From positions 62,001 through 126,000 of the forward strand of contig NZ_LHOX01000005.1 in assembly GCF_001297065.1 (NCBI RefSeq): a DNA stretch of 64,000 nt, in the 5' to 3' direction. This document shows positions 46,486-55,725 of this stretch, piece by piece. The stretch is from Enterococcus sp. RIT-PI-f (GTDB lineage: Bacteria; Bacillota; Bacilli; Lactobacillales; Enterococcaceae). The stretch's first letter is position 1, and every line of letters starts with the position of its first letter. The position numbers were made by a program, and so were the translations under genes. The notes beneath the pieces were generated by a model that saw nothing but the letters and a program-made list of their open reading frames with translations, did not search any database and was not told the DNA's origin.

Positions 46486-47818
46486 TTTCTTCTCCTTCAA
46501 TCGTAATTACTTCAACTTCTGCTCGACCGTCTTGATAATGGATCTGTAATCGATCGCCCGTTGTCAGGTCCGCAGCCGATCGTACCACTTGCGCTTGTTT
46601 GGTCGTATAGGTATAACCTCGACCCATGATTTTTAGTGGGCTCAATAAATCCAGGGATTGGATGGCTTGCAACAACCGATTTTCTTTCGCCGCATAGGTA
46701 TCCTGCATACTTTTACTCAAACGTTGTGAGAGATAGGCAACTTCTTGTTGTGCAGACTTGATGCGGTTTTGCAGTTGTTGCTGCTCTAAACGGTGAATGA
46801 CTTGCCTTGCTTGTTTGTCTTTGTCGAAAAGCATCGATTGCAGCCCTTGATTCATACGTTGCTGCAATTGATCCAGCTTGATCGATTGGGCTTCATATAG
46901 GCGTTCCGGCTGTCGAAAGACGTAAGAACCGATGGCTCGTTGATACCGTTCTTGTTTGCGCTGGATCTGATGCATAAAAGCTTGCGATAAGCGTGCTTGC
47001 TTTTCTTCGATCCGCAAGATTTCTTCTGCCAATACCGGCACCGCCAATTCAGCTGCTGCTGTCGGTGTTGCTGCCCGAACATCTGCCACCAAGTCAGCGA
47101 TCGTCGTGTCTGTTTCATGACCAACTGATGAGATGATCGGTGTTTTTGCGGCAAAGATAGCCCGCGCTACCCGTTCTTCATTGAAAGGCCATAAGTCTTC
47201 GATCGACCCGCCGCCGCGCCCGATGATCATCGTATCAAATTGTCCATCTGCTTCCACACGGGCAATATTTTTAACCACATCATCTGCTGCTTTGCTGCCT
47301 TGTACAACAGTTGGAAACAAAACGATTTCTGCGATTGGATAACGCCTTTGGGTGGTTGTGATAATGTCGCGGATCACTGCACCGCTGGGACTTGTTAAGA
47401 CAGCGATTCGCTTTGGATAGCGCGGTAATTGCTGCTTCGGCGCAGTGAACAACCCTTCGATTGACAGTTTTTGCTTTAATTGTTCATAAGCTTGATACAA
47501 TGCGCCTACACCGTCGGGTTCCATGTGTTCGATCATCATCTGATAGTTGCCGCTGGCCTCATATAAGGTGATGCGGCCGACAGCCATGACTTTCATGCCT
47601 TCTTCAGGTTGGAACTTTAATTTATCAAAGGCACCTTTGAACATGACCACCGATATTTTGGCTCCGTCATCTTTTAAACTGAAATATTGATGATTGGGTC
47701 GCCGACGGAAATTAGAGATCTCCCCCGTCAAATAGACCCGCTCTAAATAGGGATCTGCATCAAATTTGCGTTTTAAATATTTGGTCAAGGCCGTGACTGT
47801 GAGATATTCTTGTGCCAT
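46466..47818 (-). CDS. xseA: Exonuclease VII large subunit
   Basis: A 450-residue catalytic subunit of the single-strand-specific exonuclease: N-terminal OB fold ([19 protein letters not shown]), catalytic core with [15 protein letters not shown] and [17 protein letters not shown], then a long coiled coil that recruits XseB. Nine bases after folD. Confidence 0.95.
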   Translation of the reverse strand: MAQEYLTVTALTKYLKRKFDADPYLERVYLTGEISNFRRRPNHQYFSLKDDGAKISVVMFKGAFDKLKFQPEEGMKVMAVGRITLYEASGNYQMMIEHMEPDGVGALYQAYEQLKQKLSIEGLFTAPKQQLPRYPKRIAVLTSPSGAVIRDIITTTQRRYPIAEIVLFPTVVQGSKAADDVVKNIARVEADGQFDTMIIGRGGGSIEDLWPFNEERVARAIFAAKTPIISSVGHETDTTIADLVADVRAATPTAAAELAVPVLAEEILRIEEKQARLSQAFMHQIQRKQERYQRAIGSYVFRQPERLYEAQSIKLDQLQQRMNQGLQSMLFDKDKQARQVIHRLEQQQLQNRIKSAQQEVAYLSQRLSKSMQDTYAAKENRLLQAIQSLDLLSPLKIMGRGYTYTTKQAQVVRSAADLTTGDRLQIHYQDGRAEVEVITIEGEENGKSNI

Positions 47819-47827
47819 TTAAATTTT

Positions 47828-48670
47828 TCATTGCTCCTTTGCTGCTTCAATGGTTTGTGCCATCAGCATCGTGATCGTCATAGGTCCTACACCCCGAGGA
47901 ACAGGCGTGATATAACTGGCGATTGGCTCTACTTCGTCAAATTTCACATCACCGATCAGTTTGCCTTGGTCATCACGATTCATGCCGACATCAATCACGA
48001 CCGCACCCTCTTTGACAAATTCTTTCGTGACAAAATGACCGCGCCCGATAGCGACAACCAAAATATCGGCTTGTTTTGCCAATGCTGGCAAATCCTTTGT
48101 GCGAGAATGGGCGATCGTGACTGTGGCATTCTCAGCCAACAGCAGATGCGCCATCGGTTTACCGACGATATTACTGCGGCCGATCACTAAGGCATTTTTG
48201 CCTTCAAGTTCAATGCCATAAGCGGCGAACATCTTCATGATACCATAAGGCGTACACGGAATTCGATCAGGTACACCAGCAAATAGTTTCCCGAGGTTCA
48301 TCGGATGGAATCCATCGACATCTTTTTCTGGTTTGATTGCTAAAAGGACTTTTTCTTCATTGATATGTTTAGGTAAAGGCAGTTGGACTAATATTCCGTG
48401 AAAAGCCTCATCAAGATTATATTTTTCTATTTCACGCAATAATTCTTCTTCACTGATTGTTTCAGAATAACGGGCTACCTGAGAGTGGATGCCAATTTTT
48501 GTTGCAGCCAGTTCTTTGTTTTTGACATAGGTTTGACTGGCTTTGTCTTCGCCTACGAGCAATACGACTAACCCTGGTGTAATGCCTTGTTCTTTCAACC
48601 CAGCTGTTTCTGTTTTCAATTCACTTTGCATCTTATCTGCTAATTCTTTTCCATTGATCAATGTAGCCAT
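47828..48670 (-). CDS. folD: Methylenetetrahydrofolate dehydrogenase/cyclohydrolase
   Basis: A 280-residue bifunctional enzyme of one-carbon metabolism. Motifs: [55 protein letters not shown] and the C-terminal [17 protein letters not shown] 48670 has GGAGG upstream, so the longer frame to 48721 is rejected. Heads the folD-xseA-xseB-ispA-tlyA run. Confidence 0.95.
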   Translation of the reverse strand: MATLINGKELADKMQSELKTETAGLKEQGITPGLVVLLVGEDKASQTYVKNKELAATKIGIHSQVARYSETISEEELLREIEKYNLDEAFHGILVQLPLPKHINEEKVLLAIKPEKDVDGFHPMNLGKLFAGVPDRIPCTPYGIMKMFAAYGIELEGKNALVIGRSNIVGKPMAHLLLAENATVTIAHSRTKDLPALAKQADILVVAIGRGHFVTKEFVKEGAVVIDVGMNRDDQGKLIGDVKFDEVEPIASYITPVPRGVGPMTITMLMAQTIEAAKEQ

Positions 48671-48760
48671 TCTGACAATTCCTCCAACCTGATAAACCAT
48701 CATTTTATTTGAATTCATCAAAAGACTGCAGCCTGATGGACTGAAGACTTTATGCTATCT

Positions 48761-48769
48761 ATCATAGCA
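48761..48769 (-). promoter_or_regulatory. Extended -10 promoter of the folD operon
   Basis: Minus strand TGC-TATGAT (TATGAT at 48766-48761), about 90 bases before folD. The -35 is poor. Confidence 0.5.
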
Positions 48770-48872
48770 TTTTCTGAAAAGAAAAACATCGTTAAATGTT
48801 TGATAATTGAATAAAGAACCTCTCAAATCGACAGGCTCTCTAGACAAGACATTTATTTTACAAAAAGCGCAT

Positions 48873-50519
48873 TTATTCTAAATCATTCGTGACGTTTCTC
48901 AACGACATCGGCGCTGCAAATGTATGGTAATTCAATCCGCTGATTGTCAACTTTTGAAGGACTGAGTTTTGATTTTGACTAAGTACGATCATTCCAGCCG
49001 TATTTTCCATCAATTCTTTTTCAGCCGCAATCATTGATTGCCAGCGTTTTTCTGGTTCTAAAGCATAAGTGAATCGAGCTTCATCGAGTAAGCGATCGTA
49101 TTCAGGGTTTGAATAATGCCGATTGTTGCCACTATACATCATTTTCAACGTCGAATAGGGGTCCTGATAATCTGGCGTCCAATAAATCAAAAACAGATCA
49201 TAATCACTTTCACTAGCTGTATTTAAAGCAACTTCTGCTGGCATTGAACGCATCGTGACCGTCAAACCATCAAAAAGATCCTCCAATGCCCATTGTAAAC
49301 TTTCACCCATTTTTTTATATCCACTGTCGTCTGTTGTCAGCAAATCGAGGGTAATTGACTCTCCTAGCTCTTCTTGTGCCCGTTGCCAAAAAGATAATGC
49401 CTGCTCAGGATCATATTGCATCAGAGATCCCGCTTCCGAGCGAAAATCTTCCCCAGATTTAGGATTACGCACAAATCCTTCTGTGATGGCACCATCTAAT
49501 GGCTTAGAACCATCGGCCATAATATTAGTGATCAAATTATCTTTATCAATACCTAATGCCAATGCTTTTCGGAGGTTCTCATTTGCTAAGGGTGTTGCTT
49601 GTCCTCTTCTTTGTTGATTTAGACGGATATAATCCATTGTTGCTGCGGGATAGCTTTGGAACGTCTCACTGTTATGCATCTGCTTAGCGATCTCACCTGT
49701 TACTATTGCCACATCCAATTGATCATCCTCAAAAAGATTCAACGCAGTCGATGTTTCTTTAATAACCTGAAAATGGATCTCTTCGGTTGGAATTGTTGAA
49801 TGGTTCCAATAAGCAGGATTCTTTTTCAAACGCCAGTCCATTTGCGATTGCTGCCAATCTTCTACAATGAAAGGACCATTGAATACAATACTTTCACTGT
49901 TGGTACCATAGTCAGATCCGAAAGTTTCAACCACTTCTCTGTTTTGAGGAAAGAAAATTGGGAATACCATTAAAGACGTAAAATACTGTGCTGGATTGGT
50001 CAACTTGACTTCCAAGAGGTTAGTATCGATGGCGCGAACACCCAATGTCTCTGGATCCATTTCACCAGTTGCGATCTCCGAAGCATTTTCAATTAAGTCG
50101 TGCATCAAAAAATTGTACAAAAATCCATTTTCGGGATCAATCATTCTTTTCCAAGCATATTCAAAATCAGCTGCTGTTACCGCATCACCATTGCTCCATT
50201 TGGCGTTTTCTCTGAGGGTGAATGTGTAGGTTTTACCATCAGCCGAAATATCAGGTAAATCACTGGCAACGCCTGGTTGGACCTCATCATTTTCATCTAG
50301 AAAATACAAACCTTCAAAGGATGCATTCTGAATGATCGCATCAGGAAAATCTAACATTGCCGCTGGATCCAACGAAGTCAACTCGCTTAAAGACATCATG
50401 CGAATGATGTGCTCCCCATTTACATCGTTTGAATTTTCTGGATTTTCTCCTCCGCATGCAGAAAGTATGGTAACAATACATATAATCAGCAAAGCAACAT
50501 ACCTATTTTTACTTTTCAT
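48873..50519 (-). CDS. Oligopeptide-binding lipoprotein (SBP_bac_5)
   Basis: A 548-residue lipoprotein with lipobox TILSAC near residue 22. The family shows LTSLDPAAMLD, FTLRENAKWSNGDAVTAADF, EYAWKRMIDPENGF and the C-terminal dipeptide-binding fold. It resembles OppA and pheromone-binding paralogs, but no permease or ATPase gene is adjacent, so it must use another Opp system or act as a receptor. Its start overlaps the cupin gene by 11 bases, implying coupled expression. Confidence 0.88.
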   Translation of the reverse strand: MKSKNRYVALLIICIVTILSACGGENPENSNDVNGEHIIRMMSLSELTSLDPAAMLDFPDAIIQNASFEGLYFLDENDEVQPGVASDLPDISADGKTYTFTLRENAKWSNGDAVTAADFEYAWKRMIDPENGFLYNFLMHDLIENASEIATGEMDPETLGVRAIDTNLLEVKLTNPAQYFTSLMVFPIFFPQNREVVETFGSDYGTNSESIVFNGPFIVEDWQQSQMDWRLKKNPAYWNHSTIPTEEIHFQVIKETSTALNLFEDDQLDVAIVTGEIAKQMHNSETFQSYPAATMDYIRLNQQRRGQATPLANENLRKALALGIDKDNLITNIMADGSKPLDGAITEGFVRNPKSGEDFRSEAGSLMQYDPEQALSFWQRAQEELGESITLDLLTTDDSGYKKMGESLQWALEDLFDGLTVTMRSMPAEVALNTASESDYDLFLIYWTPDYQDPYSTLKMMYSGNNRHYSNPEYDRLLDEARFTYALEPEKRWQSMIAAEKELMENTAGMIVLSQNQNSVLQKLTISGLNYHTFAAPMSLRNVTNDLE

Positions 50520-50868
50520 GGTGATCACCTTCCTTCACCTCATTTGTGTAGGTCGAATCAACAAGTATCCAGATGAGTTCTGCGGTCTCTTGGCTATCAT
50601 TATAATTTTTGTGCCCTTCCCCAGCCGCTATTAACTGGAAATCTCCTTCTTTACCAACAATATCTTGCCCATCTTCTAGTACTGTATGCGCCTGACCTTT
50701 GATGACATAAGAATATTCATCTTGATCGTGTCTGGAGAAGCCGTGTTCCGGAATATGTTCTCCTGGCAATAAAGTAATATAACCCATTGTTACAGTTGTG
50801 TTCGGTTGATTCTTTGTTGTAAAAATTGTTTGCAACCCAGTTTGTTCACTTTTCCCTTTGATAATCAT
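50509..50868 (-). CDS. Cupin-domain protein
   Basis: A 119-residue single-domain cupin. Motif 1 is PGEHIPEHGFSRHDQDEYSY, keeping Glu and His residues able to bind a metal, and motif 2 is GDFQLIAAGEGHKNYN. No other domain. It precedes and overlaps the peptide-binding lipoprotein gene. Role unknown: small-molecule sensing or an enzymatic function are both possible. Confidence 0.82.
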   Translation of the reverse strand: MIIKGKSEQTGLQTIFTTKNQPNTTVTMGYITLLPGEHIPEHGFSRHDQDEYSYVIKGQAHTVLEDGQDIVGKEGDFQLIAAGEGHKNYNDSQETAELIWILVDSTYTNEVKEGDHHEK

Positions 50869-50898
50869 TTATCCACTTCCTTTTTTTGTTCTTATCCA

Positions 50899-50937
50899 AT
50901 TAAAACTTTAAGAACACAAAAAGTCAACTTTTTGTTC
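50899..50937 (-). promoter_or_regulatory. Promoter of the cupin-lipoprotein pair with a dyad operator
   Basis: Minus strand TTGACT (50927-50922), 17-base spacer, TTTAAT (50904-50899). A 9-base perfect dyad ACAAAAAGT / ACTTTTTGT (50916-50924 and 50927-50935) is centred on the -35, with partly symmetric GAAC flanks. This is the expected place for a repressor; none is encoded next to it. Confidence 0.55.
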
Positions 50938-51015
50938 AATTTTAATAAAATAATATACCATATAAGATAAATAATAGCGAAAATTACATTTCTTAATTAA
51001 ATTGTATTCATAAAA

Positions 51016-51045
51016 AAACACCTTGATATCTCTATCAAGGTGTTT
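51016..51045 (-). terminator. Terminator of nusB
   Basis: Perfect 13-base stem AAACACCTTGATA / TATCAAGGTGTTT with loop TCTC; T-run on the minus strand. Confidence 0.8.
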
Positions 51046-51050
51046 CATCA

Positions 51051-51512
51051 TTATTCTTTCGTTTTATCTTCAGCAGACAATTCTTGATTGACTGTCGACA
51101 AAATACCATTGACAAATTTCCGTGATTGATCGTCACTGAAGGTTTTGGCAAGTTCGATGGCTTCATTAAGAGCCACTCGATTAGGTACGTTGTCCACATA
51201 GGTCATTTCATACAATGCAATACGTAAGATCGTCACATCCATTTTGGATAGACGTTGGATCTTCCAGCCGGTTTTCAAATGGCTTTGGATCACTTGATCC
51301 AATTCTTCCTTATAATGACATACACCAACCACCAATTGATCCAAATAGGCAGGAACAAAATGTTCTTGTTCTTCATCGATCAATTCATGATGTTCTAACT
51401 CAATGGCGTGTCTGATTGCATCTTGTTTGGTTAAATCTTTGTTGAAGTCTAGTGGGAATAATGCTTGTAACGCCATTTTCCGAATGTCATGTCTTGATAA
51501 TTCTTTACTCAT
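51051..51512 (-). CDS. nusB: Transcription antitermination factor NusB
   Basis: A 153-residue helical protein that works with NusE on boxA of rRNA transcripts. Recognisable: SRHDIRKMALQALFPLDF, MDVTILRIALYEM, VALNEAIELAKTFSDDQSRKF, and NGIL. ATG 51512 lies inside the end of the Asp23 gene (8-base overlap). Confidence 0.95.
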   Translation of the reverse strand: MSKELSRHDIRKMALQALFPLDFNKDLTKQDAIRHAIELEHHELIDEEQEHFVPAYLDQLVVGVCHYKEELDQVIQSHLKTGWKIQRLSKMDVTILRIALYEMTYVDNVPNRVALNEAIELAKTFSDDQSRKFVNGILSTVNQELSAEDKTKE

Positions 51513-51930
51513 TTTCTTCCTCATCGTTTCCGAATAATTCTTCGATATCTGGTAAATCCACTTTTTCTGGTACGACAGCGACAACATGGACATTGACCTC
51601 AGTTAACTGTACATCTGTCATAAATAAGACTTGCTGTTTCACGCGCTCTTGAATCTCCATCGCCACTTTAGGAACAGAAACACCATAAGTCATGTAGCTG
51701 TAAAGATCGACTTTGATCCCTGTTTCATCGATTGTCAGGTAAACACCTTTACCATGGGCTGCACGGCCCAAAAGCTCAGTCACGCTGTTGGCGAATGTAC
51801 CACGCATGCCATAGACACCGTCTACTTTAGAAGCTGCGATACCAATAATGATCTCGATGACTTCAGGCGCGATCACGATTTCACCCAATTCAGGACTAGC
51901 GTCTAAGACTAGATTTTTATCTTCGTTCAT
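51505..51930 (-). CDS. Asp23/Gls24 family protein (YqhY-like)
   Basis: A 141-residue protein with the Asp23 core (GEIVIAPEVIEIIIGIAASKVDGVYGMRG, conserved hydrophobic strands through KVDLYSYMTYGVSVPKVA) and an acidic tail ending NDEEENE. YqhY-like members sit beside nusB or acc genes and have been linked to fatty-acid synthesis control. ATG 51930 has GGAGG upstream. Confidence 0.9.
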   Translation of the reverse strand: MNEDKNLVLDASPELGEIVIAPEVIEIIIGIAASKVDGVYGMRGTFANSVTELLGRAAHGKGVYLTIDETGIKVDLYSYMTYGVSVPKVAMEIQERVKQQVLFMTDVQLTEVNVHVVAVVPEKVDLPDIEELFGNDEEENE

Positions 51931-51945
51931 CTGTTTTGCCTCCAT

Positions 51946-52127
51946 TTTTGAACATCTGCTGAAATGAGCAACGCAACTTCACGCTTCATTTGTTGACGAA
52001 ACATGCTTGATTGCCATTTGCGCTTTGCAGAGAGGTTTATTCTCGTTTTTAGTTTATCATTTTCTCAGCGGATAATCTATAATAACCCACTTTTCTCAAT
52101 GAATTTCCTGTTCACAAGCGAGTCAGA
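51946..52127. other. Gap between the Xaa-Pro peptidase and the Asp23 gene
   Basis: No efp or accBC here, although B. subtilis has these between the homologous genes. A weak -10-like TAAACT is present on the minus strand near 52053. Nothing else seen. Confidence 0.35.
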
Positions 52128-53192
52128 TTATAAGATGATCAATTCTTTTGGCGCGTGGGTCAATACTTTATTGCCTGTTTCAGTGATCAGTAAGTCATCT
52201 TCGATTCGGACACCGCCAATTCCTGGCAAGTAAATACCCGGTTCGTCCGTGATCACATTACCGACGACAAACGGTTTATCTGCTCTGAATGACACATTTG
52301 GCCCTTCGTGGATCTCTAAACCAATGCCATGACCAGTTGAATGACCAAAGGCTTCCCCGTAGCCATAAGAAGCGATATGATCCCGGGCAACACCATCTAA
52401 TTCGATACCTGTCATCCCAGGTTTCGCTGCAGCCAACACTTTTTCTTGTGCTTCTAATACGATTTTATAGATATCCTTTAATTGATCGCCAGGATCGCCT
52501 ACGGCAAAAGTTCTAGTCATGTCCGATACATATCCTTGATAGTAACAGCCAAAATCAAGGGTAATCAAATCACCTTGTTCAATGACTTTTTCACTAGCTA
52601 CGCCATGAGGCATTGCTGAGCGTAATCCGCTGGCAACGATCGTATCAAAGGATACACTTGTCGCACCTAATGAACGCATGAAGAAATCTAATTGATTGGC
52701 CACTTCGATCTCTGTCATTCCTGGGCGAACCATTTTAAGAATATGCTCAAATCCTTGATCAGCAATATGGCAAGCTTGTTGAATCAACGCAATCTCTGAT
52801 TCATCTTTGACTTCCCGTAAATTTTCGATCATGCCTGAAATTGGGGCCAATGAAGATTCTTCAACCAAGTCTTCCAACACTGAATAATCAGAGAAACTGA
52901 CGTAACTTTCTTCAAAGGCCAGAACATTGATTTCTTCATTTTTGCAGATAGTTGCTACTTCATCGAAGATTGGCCCACTATTTTTCACGATCTCAAAGCC
53001 CACAGCTTGTGTCGCTGCTTGTTCTGTATAACGGAAGTCCGTCACAAAAAATGCTTTGTTCAAGGTAATGACTGCCAGACCAGTGGTCCCAGTAAAATTC
53101 GTCAAGTACCGCAGATTATATGGACTTGTGATCAAAAAGCCATCGATAGACTCTTTGCGCATTGCTTCTCTTAACTTCTCAACTCTTAACAT
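52128..53192 (-). CDS. Xaa-Pro aminopeptidase (YqhT/PepP-like)
   Basis: A 354-residue M24 metallopeptidase. Metal ligands occur in TLDFGCYYQGYVSDMTRT (two Asp), GHSTGHGIGLEIHE (His), DEPGIYLPG (Glu) and VRIEDDLLI (Glu). ATG 53192 is chosen over the longer frame to 53243. Paralog of PepQ at 24419-25519. Confidence 0.93.
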   Translation of the reverse strand: MLRVEKLREAMRKESIDGFLITSPYNLRYLTNFTGTTGLAVITLNKAFFVTDFRYTEQAATQAVGFEIVKNSGPIFDEVATICKNEEINVLAFEESYVSFSDYSVLEDLVEESSLAPISGMIENLREVKDESEIALIQQACHIADQGFEHILKMVRPGMTEIEVANQLDFFMRSLGATSVSFDTIVASGLRSAMPHGVASEKVIEQGDLITLDFGCYYQGYVSDMTRTFAVGDPGDQLKDIYKIVLEAQEKVLAAAKPGMTGIELDGVARDHIASYGYGEAFGHSTGHGIGLEIHEGPNVSFRADKPFVVGNVITDEPGIYLPGIGGVRIEDDLLITETGNKVLTHAPKELIIL

Positions 53193-53298
53193 ATATTTTC
53201 CAACCTTTCTTTTACACTTCTTGTTTATTATAGCAAACTTCAAGAAAAAGCGGAAAGAATGGAAACATTTTCTGAAAAAAGAACCTGTCCGACTTCAC

Positions 53299-54342
53299 TC
53301 ATCGAATTAAATTAAATAAAGTCGTTTCCGTTACATTGACCGCCAACACATTCTCTCCGGTTTCCAACAAAGCGATCAGTTGATCCACATTGATACGTAC
53401 AGATACCCCATATGTATTGACTCCGTGTTCTCCTACGTATGAAAGTGTGTCAGCAATCTGTTCGGAAGATATGATTTCTCGATCATAGGCTGGTTCAAGT
53501 GCCAGAAAGTCAGTTTGCGTCTGTAGAAAATGCAGCATCGATGTGAAATGAGCTGCTTGCTGTTCGGTTTCTGAATAGTTCATTCCTTGTGCATTGGTGG
53601 CATTCCCATGTGTGAGAAAGGGAAATTCCTCCAAATAAGATTGGTCAATCTGTCGTTCACTCGGTAAAACGCTGCTATAAACACTGGCAAAACCTAATGG
53701 CTGATAATCTTGATTGCTTGTCGGTACTTCGCTGCGTACAGCGGTCCATAACACTTCTCCTTGACCCAAGTTGTACGTTTGCCACTCTGCTAATTCATCT
53801 AATGACAAATCGTCGTCAAAAATGACCGTCGCTATGATATCGGTACTTTTTGGCAGTTCTTTGACTTTCGCCAATAGCAGTTCTTTATGTAACTCACTTT
53901 CAGTAAACACATCAGATGATGAATCCCGGAAACGCTGCTCAAATAAATAATCAGTCATTTCTGGTATTGATAATTGCGTTTCTTTTAGCTGATTTCGATT
54001 GATTGTATAGGTTTTCGTATTTGTTTGATTCTGAGCAAAATTTCGATAAATTTCAGTCACCGCATATTTGCCATACCCTTCTGCGTTGATCTCATAGCGG
54101 CTTAGACTTTGATTTTGTGTTGTCAGTTCATTATTGATTTGTCGATTGATAATATAACTATCAACATCCGACAGCTGATTACCGCTTTTGGGATTATAGA
54201 AAAAAGAATCGACAAGTCTGGGCGCACCAAAAATAACCGACAAAACGATCAAGGTGATCACACAGACTAGCCCTAAATTGCGGTGCCGCTGTTGTTTTTT
54301 GACTTGCAGTTGGATTTCCTTGAAATCAAATGGTTGATTCAT
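53299..54342 (-). CDS. Membrane anti-sigma factor (sigma factor regulator N/C domains)
   Basis: A 347-residue protein: cytoplasmic N-terminus (~22 residues), one membrane helix (LGLVCVITLIVLSVIFG) and a ~300-residue extracellular part. The latter matches the sigma-regulator pattern with FDDDLSLDELAEWQTYNLG and VLWTAVRSE. It overlaps the ECF sigma gene by 17 bases, the arrangement of a sigma/anti-sigma pair. I infer that it holds the sigma factor until an envelope signal arrives. Confidence 0.78.
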   Translation of the reverse strand: MNQPFDFKEIQLQVKKQQRHRNLGLVCVITLIVLSVIFGAPRLVDSFFYNPKSGNQLSDVDSYIINRQINNELTTQNQSLSRYEINAEGYGKYAVTEIYRNFAQNQTNTKTYTINRNQLKETQLSIPEMTDYLFEQRFRDSSSDVFTESELHKELLLAKVKELPKSTDIIATVIFDDDLSLDELAEWQTYNLGQGEVLWTAVRSEVPTSNQDYQPLGFASVYSSVLPSERQIDQSYLEEFPFLTHGNATNAQGMNYSETEQQAAHFTSMLHFLQTQTDFLALEPAYDREIISSEQIADTLSYVGEHGVNTYGVSVRINVDQLIALLETGENVLAVNVTETTLFNLIR

Positions 54343-54832
54343 GTAATAGTTCCTCCTTTAGTAATCGCCGTCCGCGATATAGCCGATTCTTGGTTTGCGT
54401 ATAGGTCCATTCTTTATAGCTAGCGATCTCATCAATGGACAATTCCATAAAATAAAAGAGCAGAATCACTTCTCGTGTATCTTCTGGCAAACGATCAATG
54501 GATCGAAACAATGACCTTCTTTCTTCTTCTTTGATCATAACGTCCAATTGTGTTCCCTCCGTTTCTGATGCCAGATGTGTGCGTGCTGATCGTTGCCATA
54601 ACTGATGCCGTTTGTCCTTTCGCTGACCATCAATAAATCGATTTTTGATCGTCTTGAATAAATAATATTTGATTTGATCTTCACGTAAAAAGGGAAGAGC
54701 ATTAAGGATCGCTAAATAGGCCTGGCTGACTAAGTCTTCTGCTTGGAGAGTGTCTTTAGTGAAATAGAGGGCATACAAATAGCACTCTCTCCCATACAAG
54801 TTGTAGATCCCCTCGAATTGATCCAATTTCAC
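54326..54832 (-). CDS. ECF-type RNA polymerase sigma factor
   Basis: A 168-residue sigma-70-family protein. Region 2: ALYFTKDTLQAEDLVSQAYL through IKNRFIDGQRKDKR. Region 4: IDRLPEDTREVILLFYFMELS followed by IDEIASYKEWTYTQTKNRL. The start chosen is GTG 54832 with AAGGGG eight bases upstream; a frame to 55057 would run through a terminator and the next gene's end. Partner anti-sigma gene follows with a 17-base overlap. Confidence 0.87.
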   Translation of the reverse strand: MKLDQFEGIYNLYGRECYLYALYFTKDTLQAEDLVSQAYLAILNALPFLREDQIKYYLFKTIKNRFIDGQRKDKRHQLWQRSARTHLASETEGTQLDVMIKEEERRSLFRSIDRLPEDTREVILLFYFMELSIDEIASYKEWTYTQTKNRLYRGRRLLKEELLHESTI

Positions 54833-54863
54833 CCTACACGCCCCTTCCCTTTTACATTTACTA

Positions 54864-54889
54864 TACGTGCCAGGTGAAAAAAAGTCACA
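54864..54889 (-). promoter_or_regulatory. Possible ECF-type autoregulated promoter
   Basis: Minus strand TGTGAC (54889-54884), 16 bases, CGTA (54867-54864), resembling the TGAAAC-N16-CGTC pattern of ECF promoters. An ordinary -10 (TATAGT) overlaps it, so the call is tentative. Confidence 0.35.
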
Positions 54890-54924
54890 AAAAAAAAGCA
54901 TTTCATCTTCAAAGATAAAATGCT
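54890..54924 (-). terminator. Terminator of the GlsB-like gene
   Basis: AGCATTT..ATC / GAT..AAATGCT stem with about eight T residues after it on the minus strand. Confidence 0.7.
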
Positions 54925-54935
54925 CTTGCATCAAA

Positions 54936-55175
54936 TTATTTTTTTCGTCCAAAGAAAAATGAAACCACTGCGACGAAAATAACCGCGCCGATAATAGCAG
55001 GTACAATGGCCATGTCAGCCACTTGGGGACCCCAATTACCAAATAATGCTTGACCAATAGAAGCCCCTACCAATCCAGCTACGATGTCAAAAATACAGCC
55101 GCGTTTTTCACCAGCGATCGCACCACCGACTGAACCGATGACCGCACCGACGATCAATGTCCATAAAAAGTGCAT
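54936..55175 (-). CDS. GlsB/YeaQ/YmgE family membrane protein
   Basis: A 79-residue protein with three hydrophobic segments and the Gly-rich family motif (VGAVIGSVGGAIAGEKRG, GLVGASIGQALFG) plus a short basic tail. Often stress-induced; in enterococci glsB accompanies gls24. Function unknown. Own terminator. Confidence 0.9.
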   Translation of the reverse strand: MHFLWTLIVGAVIGSVGGAIAGEKRGCIFDIVAGLVGASIGQALFGNWGPQVADMAIVPAIIGAVIFVAVVSFFFGRKK

Positions 55176-55249
55176 CGGAACACCTCCTTCATTTATACAC
55201 TCTTAGCGTACCATAGGAAGCGATGATTGAAAAAAATTATGCTTACGTG

Positions 55250-55615
55250 TTATTTTCTACGTACAAATGCCCGTTTCAGCACATCGAAAAAGCCAAGAGA
55301 ATGCACCATATGATCCGGATCAACATACACGCGAATGGCACGCAGGACTTTTTTTGGTTCTTTGGAAGAAAAGGTGTAGGTACCGTTTTTCTTCGTTTTT
55401 ACGGCATAGCGAGGAATCCACCGCCCTTTGAACATGACAGACGCAATCACGTAGTCTACATCTTCCCAAGGGATTTGGATAAATTTTCGTTTGTCACGAT
55501 CGTTATAAAATTCAAAGGCATTATCACCGATCATGATTTTGCCATATTCATTGATACCTAAAAACGAGGTCGCATTGATTGTCAAATCAACTTTTGTATT
55601 CAAAGATTGTACCAT
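55250..55615 (-). CDS. manO: ManO-like DUF956 protein
   Basis: A 121-residue soluble DUF956 protein (LTINATSFLGINEYGKIMIG, QIPWEDVDYVIASVMFKGRW) with a basic C-terminus. DUF956 genes almost always follow mannose PTS operons. A terminator (55687-55712) and a -10 box of its own lie between it and the IID gene, so it can be expressed separately. Confidence 0.92.
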   Translation of the reverse strand: MVQSLNTKVDLTINATSFLGINEYGKIMIGDNAFEFYNDRDKRKFIQIPWEDVDYVIASVMFKGRWIPRYAVKTKKNGTYTFSSKEPKKVLRAIRVYVDPDHMVHSLGFFDVLKRAFVRRK

Positions 55616-55647
55616 CTGTTGTCTGCTCCATTTCTTTGTTTGGCTAT

Positions 55648-55653
55648 ATTATA
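55648..55653 (-). promoter_or_regulatory. -10 box upstream of manO
   Basis: Perfect TATAAT on the minus strand, 33 bases before manO. No convincing -35. Confidence 0.45.
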
Positions 55654-55686
55654 CGTGTTTTTGCGTCATTTGGCGAATATGTAAAA

Positions 55687-55712
55687 AAGTGCTTGGGTCA
55701 CCCCAAGCACTT
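55687..55712 (-). terminator. Terminator after the mannose PTS IID gene
   Basis: AAGTGCTTGGG / CCCAAGCACTT, almost perfect, then TTTTT on the minus strand. Confidence 0.8.
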
Positions 55713-55725
55713 CGTTTTGAAAAGA

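Noticed and set aside
54833-55057. 75-residue N-terminal extension of the ECF sigma factor
   Set aside because: It would run through the GlsB-like gene and its terminator; sigma region 2 begins just after GTG 54832, which has its own ribosome-binding site.
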